NCBI GenBank assembly: GCA_000503195.1
Contig: AYSC01000042.1
Coordinates: forward strand, 1 to 37,651
Length of the DNA stretch: 37,651 nucleotides
Reading direction: 5' to 3'
DNA from: Blastomonas sp. CACIA14H2
GTDB taxonomy: Bacteria; Pseudomonadota; Alphaproteobacteria; Sphingomonadales; Sphingomonadaceae
In this document: positions 25,347 to 32,293 of the stretch, in pieces
How the letters are laid out: the number at the start of each line of letters is the position of its first letter
Numbering within the stretch: position 1 is the stretch's first letter
The notes under the pieces: model-generated
The model's input: only the letters and a program-made list of their open reading frames with translations
The model's database searches: none
Told to the model about the DNA's origin: nothing
Position numbers and translations under genes: made by a program

Positions 25347-26564
25347 ATGAAAATCCATCCGCTGATTACCGACACCGATTCCCTCGCGCAGCTGTGCGAC
25401 CGCCTCGCCCAATCCGATTTCGTTGCGGTCGACACCGAATTCATGCGCGAGAACACCTACTGGCCCGAGCTTTGCCTGGTGCAGATCGGCAATCTGGAAG
25501 AGGCAGCGGCGATCGATCCCAAGGCACCCGGGCTCGATCTGGGACCGCTGCTCGACCTGCTCACCGAAAATCACGACGTGCTGAAGGTCTTTCATGCAGG
25601 TCCGCAGGATATCGAGATCATCTTCAACCTCACCGGCAAGACCCCTTCTCCGCTGTTCGACACGCAGATCGCAGCGATGGCGCTGGGTCAGGCCGAACAG
25701 ATAGGCTACGCGAACCTGGTCGAAAGCTGGCTGGGGCTGACCGTCGACAAGGGCGCGCGCTTTACCGACTGGTCGCGGCGTCCGCTCGAGGCCCGCCAGA
25801 TCGATTACGCGATCGGCGATGTCACGCATCTGGCTAAGATCTTTCCCAAGATGCTCGACAAGCTGCGGCGCACAGGGCGCGGCGCGTGGCTCGATATCGA
25901 GATGGAGAAGCTCGGCGATCCGCGCCAGTACAAGCCTGATCCCGACACGCTGTGGCAGCGCATCCGTCCGCCGGGCCGCAGCGCGCAGATCCTGGGCCGG
26001 ATGCGCGCGCTCGCCTGGTGGCGCGAGACCGAAGCGCAGGACAAGAACCTGCCGCGCGGCCGCATCATGAAGGACGAAACGCTCGCCGATATCGCCGCGC
26101 ATCCGCCCTCGACCCAGGCCGAACTCGGCAAGGTGCGCGGGCTTTCCGGCGCTTGGCGCGAAAATGACATCGGCGCGCGGATGATGGACGCGCTGTTCGC
26201 CGCACGGCCGCTGACCCATGCGGAAATGCCGCCCAAGAGCCCGCGCGGCCCTGCGCTGGGCAAGGAAGGCGCGCTGGTTGCCGATCTGCTCAAGCTGCTG
26301 CTCAAGATCCGCTCGCGCGAGATCGATGTGGCCGCCCGGCTGCTGGCGCGAAGCGACGACCTCGAGGCGCTCGCCGCCGGCGTGCGCAAGGGGCTGCCGA
26401 TCCTCGAAGGGTGGCGGTTCGAACAGTTCGGGCGCGATGCGCTGGCATTGGTCGAAGGGCGCATGGCGTTCGCGATCGCCGATGGCAGGATCAAGATGAC
26501 GCGCACCGAACTGGTTGCCGAACCCGAGGAAGTCGTCGCGGCGGCCCTCGCGGAGCAGCCATGA
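25347..26564 (+). CDS. rnd: Ribonuclease D
   Basis: 3'-5' exoribonuclease that trims tRNA and other small RNAs. The 405-residue protein has the DEDDy exonuclease residues: VDTEFM (Asp29, Glu31), HAGPQDIEI (Asp88), and DYAIGDVTHL (Tyr154, Asp158). It is followed by HRDC-like helices (about 210-285 and beyond). Length and order are those of RNase D. The ATG at 25347 is chosen because the catalytic fold starts right after it; an in-frame ATG at 25293 adds 18 poor residues. The gene overlaps the OxyR start by ATGA (26561-26564). Confidence 0.94.
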   Translation: MKIHPLITDTDSLAQLCDRLAQSDFVAVDTEFMRENTYWPELCLVQIGNLEEAAAIDPKAPGLDLGPLLDLLTENHDVLKVFHAGPQDIEIIFNLTGKTPSPLFDTQIAAMALGQAEQIGYANLVESWLGLTVDKGARFTDWSRRPLEARQIDYAIGDVTHLAKIFPKMLDKLRRTGRGAWLDIEMEKLGDPRQYKPDPDTLWQRIRPPGRSAQILGRMRALAWWRETEAQDKNLPRGRIMKDETLADIAAHPPSTQAELGKVRGLSGAWRENDIGARMMDALFAARPLTHAEMPPKSPRGPALGKEGALVADLLKLLLKIRSREIDVAARLLARSDDLEALAAGVRKGLPILEGWRFEQFGRDALALVEGRMAFAIADGRIKMTRTELVAEPEEVVAAALAEQP

Positions 26565-27481
26565 CCTCGTACCTTCCCACGCTCAAGCAGCTGCAATATC
26601 TGGTTGCACTCGAGGAGCATGGGCATTTCGGCAAGGCGGCAGACGCCTGTTTCGTGACGCAGTCGACGCTATCGGCGGGGCTTCGCGAGCTGGAGACGCT
26701 GCTCGGCGTGGTGCTGGTCGAACGCACGCGGCGCGTGGTGCGCTTCACGCCGCTCGGCAACAAGGTCGTCGCCAAGGCGCACCGCATATTGCGCGAGGCC
26801 GAGGAACTGGCCGATCTGGTCCGCTCCTCGGGCAAGCCGCTGTCGGGCGACCTCAGGATGAGCGTCATCCCGACGATCGCACCGTTCCTGCTGCCCCGGC
26901 TGCTGCCGGGCCTGCGTCGCGAGCAGCCCGAATTGAAGCTGTTCCTGCGCGAGGAGGTCAGCGGCGCGGCGGTCGAATCGCTGCACCACGGCCAGGTCGA
27001 TTGCGTGCTGCTCGCGCTGCCCTTCCCGGCGGGCGATGTCGAACACGAGCTGCTGTTCAGCGACCCGCTCTATGTCGCCTTTCCCAAGGACGATCCGCGC
27101 GATCCACCCGAAAAGGTCGCGCCCGAGCTGATCGACGAATCGCGGCTGCTGCTGCTCGAGGACGGGCATTGTCTGAAGGACCACGCGCTCGCCGCCTGCA
27201 ACCGGCCCGAATTGCGCGCGAGCGCGATGATGTTCGGCACCTCGCTGCACACCCTGGTGCAGATGGTCGACAACAAGCTGGGGCTGACGCTGCTCCCGCA
27301 GATCGCGATCGATGCTGGCATCCTGAACAACACCGATATCGTCGCGCGCCCACTGCTGGCCGACCATGCCTCGCGCGACATCGCGATCATCTGGCGCCGC
27401 AACAGCCCGCGCGCCGAGGAATTCCGCATGCTCGCCGACATCCTGCGGCGCGGCCATGCCGAAGGGAAATGCGCGGGGTAA
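26561..27481 (+). CDS. oxyR: OxyR-type LysR-family peroxide regulator
   Basis: DNA-binding transcription factor that senses hydrogen peroxide through a disulfide. The 306-residue protein has an N-terminal winged helix-turn-helix (about 5-65: LKQLQYLVALEEHGHFGKAAD, FVTQSTLSAGLRELE) and a LysR substrate-like domain. LLLEDGHCLKDHALAAC carries Cys204 and Cys213, nine apart, matching the redox pair of OxyR (Cys199/Cys208 in E. coli). The ATG at 26561 overlaps the rnd stop, so it is translated with RNase D and may have no promoter of its own nearby. No catalase or alkyl hydroperoxide reductase gene is in the window. Confidence 0.92.
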   Translation: MTSYLPTLKQLQYLVALEEHGHFGKAADACFVTQSTLSAGLRELETLLGVVLVERTRRVVRFTPLGNKVVAKAHRILREAEELADLVRSSGKPLSGDLRMSVIPTIAPFLLPRLLPGLRREQPELKLFLREEVSGAAVESLHHGQVDCVLLALPFPAGDVEHELLFSDPLYVAFPKDDPRDPPEKVAPELIDESRLLLLEDGHCLKDHALAACNRPELRASAMMFGTSLHTLVQMVDNKLGLTLLPQIAIDAGILNNTDIVARPLLADHASRDIAIIWRRNSPRAEEFRMLADILRRGHAEGKCAG

Positions 27482-27506
27482 GTTCTAGCTGAGCGGCGTT
27501 TGCTAC

Positions 27507-27589
27507 CGTCACCCCCCGCGAAGGCGAGGGTCCCGCTTCGCATCGATAGTTCACCAAGAAGCGGGATTACCGCTTGCGCGGGAATGACG
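27507..27589. repeat. Imperfect palindromic intergenic repeat, copy 3
   Basis: Arms 27507-27538 and 27559-27589, imperfect reverse complements, begin CGTCAC and end ATGACG with cores CCCGCGAAGGCGAGGGTCCC and GGGATTACCGCTTGCGCGGG. The layout is the same as copies at 1800 and 17602. It lies between the convergent oxyR and pgsA genes and could serve as a two-way terminator. Confidence 0.82.
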
Positions 27590-27609
27590 AAGAACCAGTC
27601 GTGGCCCGG

Positions 27610-28161
27610 TCAATCCATGTGCTTGATGCCGACGCGCAGATAGTCCCAGCCTGTGACCAGCGTCAGGATCGCGGCGGTCCACAGGGCCGCGAGGCCCAGA
27701 TGCTGCATCCAGGGCTGATCGGGAAAGCCGCCCGAAAAGATCAGCGTGCCGAGCGCAAGCAGCTGCAGCGTGGTCTTCCACTTGGCGAGTTGCGACACCG
27801 GTACCGATACCTGCAGCCCGGCAAGAAATTCGCGCAGCCCCGATACGGTGATCTCGCGCAGCAGGATGATCAGTGCAGCGATGACGTGCAGCCCGTGGAT
27901 ATTGCCGTTCGCGCAGAGAATCAGGATCACGGCGGCGACCATGATCTTGTCGGCGATCGGATCGAGAAAGATGCCGAGCCTCGACACCGCGCCCTGCGCG
28001 CGGGCGAGATAGCCGTCGAAATAGTCGGTAATGCCCATCAGGCAGTAGACGACAAAGCCCAGCAGATAGCCGGTTGCCCATTCGGGCCACCACAGCAGCG
28101 CGGCCAGCAGCGGGACGGTGACGATCCGCGAGAGCGTCAGGATGTTGGGCACGGTGAGCAT
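27610..28161 (-). CDS. pgsA: CDP-diacylglycerol-glycerol-3-phosphate 3-phosphatidyltransferase
   Basis: Inner-membrane enzyme making phosphatidylglycerol phosphate, the first committed step to phosphatidylglycerol and cardiolipin. The 183-residue protein has the complete CDP-alcohol phosphatidyltransferase motif DG-x2-AR-x8-G-x3-D-x3-D: Asp49-Gly50, Ala53-Arg54, Gly63, Asp67 and Asp71. Several hydrophobic helices (about 6-24, 32-45, 73-90, 92-110, 130-175) surround it. The ATG at 28161 gives MLTVPNILTLSR, the usual PgsA start. It is convergent with oxyR and divergent from the MFS transporter at 28328. Confidence 0.94.
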   Translation of the reverse strand: MLTVPNILTLSRIVTVPLLAALLWWPEWATGYLLGFVVYCLMGITDYFDGYLARAQGAVSRLGIFLDPIADKIMVAAVILILCANGNIHGLHVIAALIILLREITVSGLREFLAGLQVSVPVSQLAKWKTTLQLLALGTLIFSGGFPDQPWMQHLGLAALWTAAILTLVTGWDYLRVGIKHMD

Positions 28162-28205
28162 AGGCTGAGCGCCTCATAACCGCATTTGCCAGCAATGGAA
28201 ATGGC

Positions 28206-28256
28206 TTGACCGCCCTGCCCGCGAACCCGATACGACGGCCAAGGCTTTTCGTATCG
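28206..28256 (+). promoter_or_regulatory. Putative promoter with overlapping dyad upstream of the MFS gene
   Basis: TTGACC (28206-28211), a 17-base spacer, and GATACG (28229-28234) look like a promoter. The perfect 8-bp inverted pair CGATACGA (28228-28235) / TCGTATCG (28249-28256) overlaps the -10, with half-site centres 21 bp apart, two helix turns. This spacing fits a dimeric regulator. The pgsA start lies 66 bp to the left on the other strand. Confidence 0.45.
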
Positions 28257-28260
28257 CCGC

Positions 28261-28307
28261 TTACCCGCACCGGGAGAGCCAGGACTGCGAAACCGCCGGA
28301 CGGGTAA
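28261..28307 (+). other. Nested stem-loop in the leader of the MFS transporter gene
   Basis: TTACCCG (28261-28267) pairs with CGGGTAA (28301-28307), and inside it CCGG (28270-28273) pairs with CCGG (28296-28299), leaving a 22-base loop. The ribosome binding site GAGGA (28314-28318) lies just downstream and stays free. No known riboswitch family was recognised. Confidence 0.5.
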
Positions 28308-28327
28308 ACCACCGAGGAACACGCAGA

Positions 28328-29653
28328 ATGGCTTCAGCTGGCGCGCTTTTGAACAAGAGGCGCTTTCTACCCCTGTTCGTGACCCAACTGCTCGGCGCGT
28401 TCAACGACAATCTCTACAAGAACGCGATGGTGCTGTTCGTCGTGTACAGCGTGTACAACGACGAGACGGCGGAGACCTGGTTCAGCGCGATCGCGACCGC
28501 GATCTTCATCCTGCCCTTCTTCCTGCTCTCGGCGCTGGCCGGCCAGCTCGCCGATACGCGCGACAAGGCCGTGATCATCCGCATCGTCAAGTTCTGCGAG
28601 ATCCTCATCATGCTGGTCGGCGGCACGGGGCTGTACATGGCCTGGGCGGGCACCGCGGTGCACACCGTCGCCATCCCGCTGATGATGCTGGCGCTGTTCG
28701 CGATGGGCGTGCATTCGACCTTTTTCGGGCCGATCAAATACGCCATTTTGCCGCAGCATCTGAATGACGAAGAGGTGCTGGGGGGCACGGGGCTGGTCGA
28801 GGCGGGGACCTATATCGCGATCCTGCTCGGCACGATCCTGGCGGGCTGGATTCCGGTCGAGGCGGCGGGCGTTGCGGTGGTGCTGACCGCGATGATCGGA
28901 TATGCCACCGGGCGGCAGGTCCCGCCTGCCCCGCCGATGACCGAGGCGACCAAGCTCGATTTCAACTTCATCCGCGCCTCGATCGCGCTGATCAAGGCGA
29001 CCACCCGGGTGCGCCGCGTGTTCCTGGCGATCGTCGCGATCAGCTTCTTCTGGACGATCGGCGCGGTGCTGTTCATCCAGTTTCCGCCGCTCGCCAAGAA
29101 CGTGCTGACCGCGAGCAAGGAGGTCGCGAGCCTGTTCCTCGTGGTGTTCTCGATCGGCGTCGCGATAGGATCGGTCGCGATCAACGCGCTGCTCAAGGGC
29201 ACCGTCTCGGCGCGCTATTCGCCGGTATCGGTGATCGTCATGGGGCTGTTCGTCGTCGCCTTCTTCTTCGTCTGCCGCCAATGGGTGCCCGACGAGGCGG
29301 GATCATTGTTCAGCGTGGGCGAGTTCGTCACCCATCCGATGGCGATCCCGCTGCTGCTCTCGCTGCTCGGCATCGCGGTGGCGGGCGGCATGTTCGTCGT
29401 GCCGCTCTATGCCTTTCTCACCACCACCGTGCACAAGAGCGAGGCGGCGCGCACGATCGCGGCGAACAATATCGTCAACTCGGGCGCGATGGTGATCGGC
29501 TCGCTGATCGCGATCGGGCTCAGCGTGGCCGGGCTCGACGTGATCTACCAGCTGCTGCTCAGCGCCGCGATGTGCGTGATCGCTGCATGGCTCGGCCAGC
29601 TGCTGCACAAGGCGAGCCTCGAGCCGCATGGCGAGCACGAGATGGACGTCTGA
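28328..29653 (+). CDS. MFS transporter, LplT-like (lysophospholipid transporter group)
   Basis: Inner-membrane transporter of the major facilitator superfamily. The 441-residue protein has about 12 membrane segments and the group-typical start LFVTQLLGAFNDNLYKNAMVLFV, with the intracellular loop GQLADTRDKAVIIRIVK after helix 2. FNDN and FFGPIKYAILPQHL are hallmarks of the LplT group, which flips lysophospholipids for reacylation. Longer relatives carry acyltransferase and AMP-binding domains; this one stops after the MFS part. The ATG at 28328 has GAGGA 9 bases upstream. Its neighbourhood to pgsA suits a lipid role, but substrate is inferred. It ends 6 bp before the convergent DUF2794 stop. 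Confidence 0.85.
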   Translation: MASAGALLNKRRFLPLFVTQLLGAFNDNLYKNAMVLFVVYSVYNDETAETWFSAIATAIFILPFFLLSALAGQLADTRDKAVIIRIVKFCEILIMLVGGTGLYMAWAGTAVHTVAIPLMMLALFAMGVHSTFFGPIKYAILPQHLNDEEVLGGTGLVEAGTYIAILLGTILAGWIPVEAAGVAVVLTAMIGYATGRQVPPAPPMTEATKLDFNFIRASIALIKATTRVRRVFLAIVAISFFWTIGAVLFIQFPPLAKNVLTASKEVASLFLVVFSIGVAIGSVAINALLKGTVSARYSPVSVIVMGLFVVAFFFVCRQWVPDEAGSLFSVGEFVTHPMAIPLLLSLLGIAVAGGMFVVPLYAFLTTTVHKSEAARTIAANNIVNSGAMVIGSLIAIGLSVAGLDVIYQLLLSAAMCVIAAWLGQLLHKASLEPHGEHEMDV

Positions 29654-29659
29654 GGGCGG

Positions 29660-30007
29660 TTATTCGACGACGCGGACCAGCTTGCGCTCGAGCGGAGCAA
29701 GCACGCCGGACAGTTCGTGCCCGCGCTTGAGCACCGCGCCGCCTTCGCCCACCAGCGCCCATTGCCCCTGCTTGCGCCGCAGCGCAGGCCGCTTCTCGAT
29801 CCGATATTCGGGGCGCTCGGTGGCCCGGCGGAAGGCGGAAAATACCGCCGCGTCGCGTCCGAGATCCATCGCATAGTCGCGCCACAGCCCGGCGGCGACC
29901 ATCCGGCCATAGAGATCCAGAATACGGCCGAGCTCTTCCCGGTCGAACCCGACCTGGCCCGGTGCTCCCGGCACCGGAAAGAGCGATACGTTCCCGCCGA
30001 GGCTCAA
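29660..30007 (-). CDS. DUF2794 domain protein
   Basis: A 115-residue protein of the alphaproteobacterial DUF2794 family, of unknown function. The family core is visible: FDREELGRILDLYGRMVAAGLWRDYAMD, AVFSAFRRATERPEYRIEK and LKRGHELSGVL. It has no signal or membrane segment and is probably cytoplasmic. The start is TTG at 30007, overlapping the cysE stop by TTGA (30004-30007), so it is coupled to serine acetyltransferase. No other start gives the conserved N terminus. Confidence 0.85.
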   Translation of the reverse strand: MSLGGNVSLFPVPGAPGQVGFDREELGRILDLYGRMVAAGLWRDYAMDLGRDAAVFSAFRRATERPEYRIEKRPALRRKQGQWALVGEGGAVLKRGHELSGVLAPLERKLVRVVE

Positions 30008-30723
30008 GCAGCCGTCCCGCTGTCGCGATCAGGCTCGGCAGGCCGCGCAGCGCGGCGGGCCTCGTCGCGCTCGTCGATCAGCTGCGCGATCCGCTCCTGC
30101 ATCTGGCGGATTTCGCACTGGAGCAGTTCGAGCTTCTGCGTATTGGGGTCGAAGGTCTGGCTGCACGGCGTGCCATATTGCACGAAGCCGCGCTGCTTTT
30201 CGGCGGCATCGACCGGGGTCGGGCGCGCCGGGATACCGACCATCACCGATCCGGGGGTGACGTCCTTGGTCACCACGGCATTGGCGCCGATCCGCGCCCC
30301 CTTGCCGATGGTCACCGGCCCCAGGATCGCTGCGCCGAGACTCACGATCACGTCGTCCTCGATCGTCGGGTGGCGCTTGCCGCCGACGCCATCGGTCGGG
30401 TTGCGCCCGCCGAGCGTCGCGCCCTGATAGATCGTGACATTGTCGCCGATCACCGCTGTCTCGCCGATGACGACAAAGCCATGGTCGACAAAGAAGAACC
30501 TGCCGATCTGGGCACCCGGGTGGATGTCAATCGCGGTCAGGAAGCGCGAGATGTGATTGACCAGACGCGCGAGAAAATAGAGCTCGCCCTTGAACAGCCA
30601 GTGCGCAACGCGATGCAGCCCCAGCGCGAGCACGCCCGGATAGAGCAGGATTTCCCAGCGCGAGCGCGGCGCGGGGTCACGGGCCCGGATCGAATCCAGA
30701 TATTCGCTCAATGCGCTGAACAT
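30004..30723 (-). CDS. cysE: Serine O-acetyltransferase
   Basis: Acetylates serine to O-acetylserine, the first step of cysteine synthesis. The 239-residue protein has the hexapeptide-repeat (left-handed beta helix) domain: IDIHPGAQIGRFFFVDHG, VVIGETAVIGDNVTIYQGATLGG, GKRHPTIEDDVIVSLGAAILG, IGKGARIGANAVVTKDV. The short N-terminal helical region and about 70-residue C-terminal tail fit the EpsC/SAT type rather than the long enterobacterial CysE. The tail is charged and probably coiled coil (LELLQCEIRQMQERIAQLIDE). The ATG is at 30723. It lies 70 bp after ppx in the same direction. Confidence 0.92.
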   Translation of the reverse strand: MFSALSEYLDSIRARDPAPRSRWEILLYPGVLALGLHRVAHWLFKGELYFLARLVNHISRFLTAIDIHPGAQIGRFFFVDHGFVVIGETAVIGDNVTIYQGATLGGRNPTDGVGGKRHPTIEDDVIVSLGAAILGPVTIGKGARIGANAVVTKDVTPGSVMVGIPARPTPVDAAEKQRGFVQYGTPCSQTFDPNTQKLELLQCEIRQMQERIAQLIDERDEARRAARPAEPDRDSGTAA

Positions 30724-30793
30724 GCGCTATCCCTTTGAAGCCGTGTTTTGCTGCAAGATAGACGCTGGCAGGGCAGTTTACCAGTACCAGCGC

Positions 30794-32281
30794 TCAGATT
30801 GCGACGGCGCGAAGCCCCAGAAACTGCGCCAGGCGCCGGTGGCGGCGCTCGACGACCTCGCCCATCAGGGCCCTGTCGCGGGGTTCCAGCACCAGTTCGA
30901 GCGCATCGCCGTTGCGCTGCAGCCGCGATCTGCGCAGCACGTCATGCGTGCCGGCGGCAAGCCGCTGGGCAAGCCGCATGGTCAATCCCCAGGCGATCGC
31001 GCGGTTCAGCATCGCGTCCGTCGCGACATGGCGATCGAGCGGAAACGGCCGCGGCCCGCCGCCGAAATTGGTGTAGAGCGCCTGGCCGATCATCGATCGT
31101 CCGATCACGTCGATGCCGACCCAATTGCCGTGCAGCGCGATTTCGAGCCCGCGTTCGGCGCGAAAATCGGGGCTGGCCTGCCAGGCGACGTCGGACAGAT
31201 GGCACGCGGCCATCAGCCAGCGCTGCCATTCGGGCGGATCGTCGCCGAACAGCGGCTCGATCCAGTCGAACAGCGGCCGCGCATCCTCGCCGAAGCGCGA
31301 CTGCAGCTGGCCGAAGCGTTCGGTCGCGACCAGCAGCGGGTCGCGCTGGCGCACCTCCGGGTCCATCCGGGCGTACAGCAGGCCTTCGCGCAGCCCGAAG
31401 GAGGAGAGAACGAAGGCGCTGGGCTTCACAAGCTCGCGCATCATCCGGAGCAGCGCGATCGCATCGGGCAGCGTCTCGATGCGCGACGGCGCGAGCCCGG
31501 TGGCTTGCCGCACAACATCCTTTTCCATCGCGCGGAAGCCGGCCAGTACCTTTTCGGGTCGCGCGACATCGATCCGGTACTGGTGCAGCACCTTGAGCGG
31601 ATAGGCGGTCAGGTGCATGTCGAGCCGCCCGAACGCGCGCCACGAGCCCCCGACGAGATAGAAGGGCTTGCCCGGATGCGCGGCCAGCCAGGGATAGGCG
31701 GCCACCATCTTCTTGAACGTGCGCGACAGGGCGGCAGAGTCGCCGCGCCGGATCGCCGCCGCGCGCAGCACCCCGAGCGGCAGCGTCGCGGTATCGAGCA
31801 CCTCGCCACCCGCGACGCGCGCCAGATCGAGGCTGCCGCCGCCCAGGTCGCCGACGATGCCATCGGCGTCGGGAATCGCCGACAGCACGCCCATGCCCGC
31901 AGTGCGCGCCTCGTCATCGCCCGAGAGGATCGTGATATCGAGCCCCAGCGCCTCGACCTTTCGGGTGAATTCCTCCCCATTGCCGGCATCGCGCACCGCC
32001 GCGGTCGCCACGCACACGGTCTCGTCGACATCCATTTCGCGCGCGACGATGCGGAAGCGTTCGAGCGCCTGGATCGCGCGCGCCATCGAGGGCTCGTCGA
32101 TCATTCCCGTCTCGGCCAGCGAGCGCCCGAGCCCCGCCATCACCTTCTCGTTGAAGATCAGCGCCGGATTACGCCGGGGGCCCGAAAAGACCACGAGGCG
32201 CACCGAATTCGAGCCGATGTCGATGATCGCGGTGCGATAGAGATGAACCGGCTGGTTCTGCTTGCGAATGAAGAAGTTCAC
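30794..32281 (-). CDS. Exopolyphosphatase / guanosine pentaphosphate phosphohydrolase family
   Basis: Releases phosphate from polyphosphate chain ends or hydrolyses pppGpp. The 495-residue protein has the ASKHA-type phosphate motif IDIGSNSVRLVVF (about residues 20-32), the second motif VGDLGGGSLDLARV, and a C-terminal HD-like helical domain with HLSDVAW. Ppx and GppA cannot be told apart by eye; linkage to ppk1 favours Ppx. The start is GTG at 32281, 12 bp after the ppk1 stop, so the two probably form an operon that balances polyphosphate making and breakdown. Confidence 0.92.
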   Translation of the reverse strand: MNFFIRKQNQPVHLYRTAIIDIGSNSVRLVVFSGPRRNPALIFNEKVMAGLGRSLAETGMIDEPSMARAIQALERFRIVAREMDVDETVCVATAAVRDAGNGEEFTRKVEALGLDITILSGDDEARTAGMGVLSAIPDADGIVGDLGGGSLDLARVAGGEVLDTATLPLGVLRAAAIRRGDSAALSRTFKKMVAAYPWLAAHPGKPFYLVGGSWRAFGRLDMHLTAYPLKVLHQYRIDVARPEKVLAGFRAMEKDVVRQATGLAPSRIETLPDAIALLRMMRELVKPSAFVLSSFGLREGLLYARMDPEVRQRDPLLVATERFGQLQSRFGEDARPLFDWIEPLFGDDPPEWQRWLMAACHLSDVAWQASPDFRAERGLEIALHGNWVGIDVIGRSMIGQALYTNFGGGPRPFPLDRHVATDAMLNRAIAWGLTMRLAQRLAAGTHDVLRRSRLQRNGDALELVLEPRDRALMGEVVERRHRRLAQFLGLRAVAI

Positions 32282-32293
32282 GGGGCGTCCGGC

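Noticed and set aside
28261-28307. Cobalamin or glycine riboswitch upstream of the MFS gene
   Set aside because: GAGAGCCAGGA recalls parts of both, but the leader is too short and lacks their other conserved boxes.
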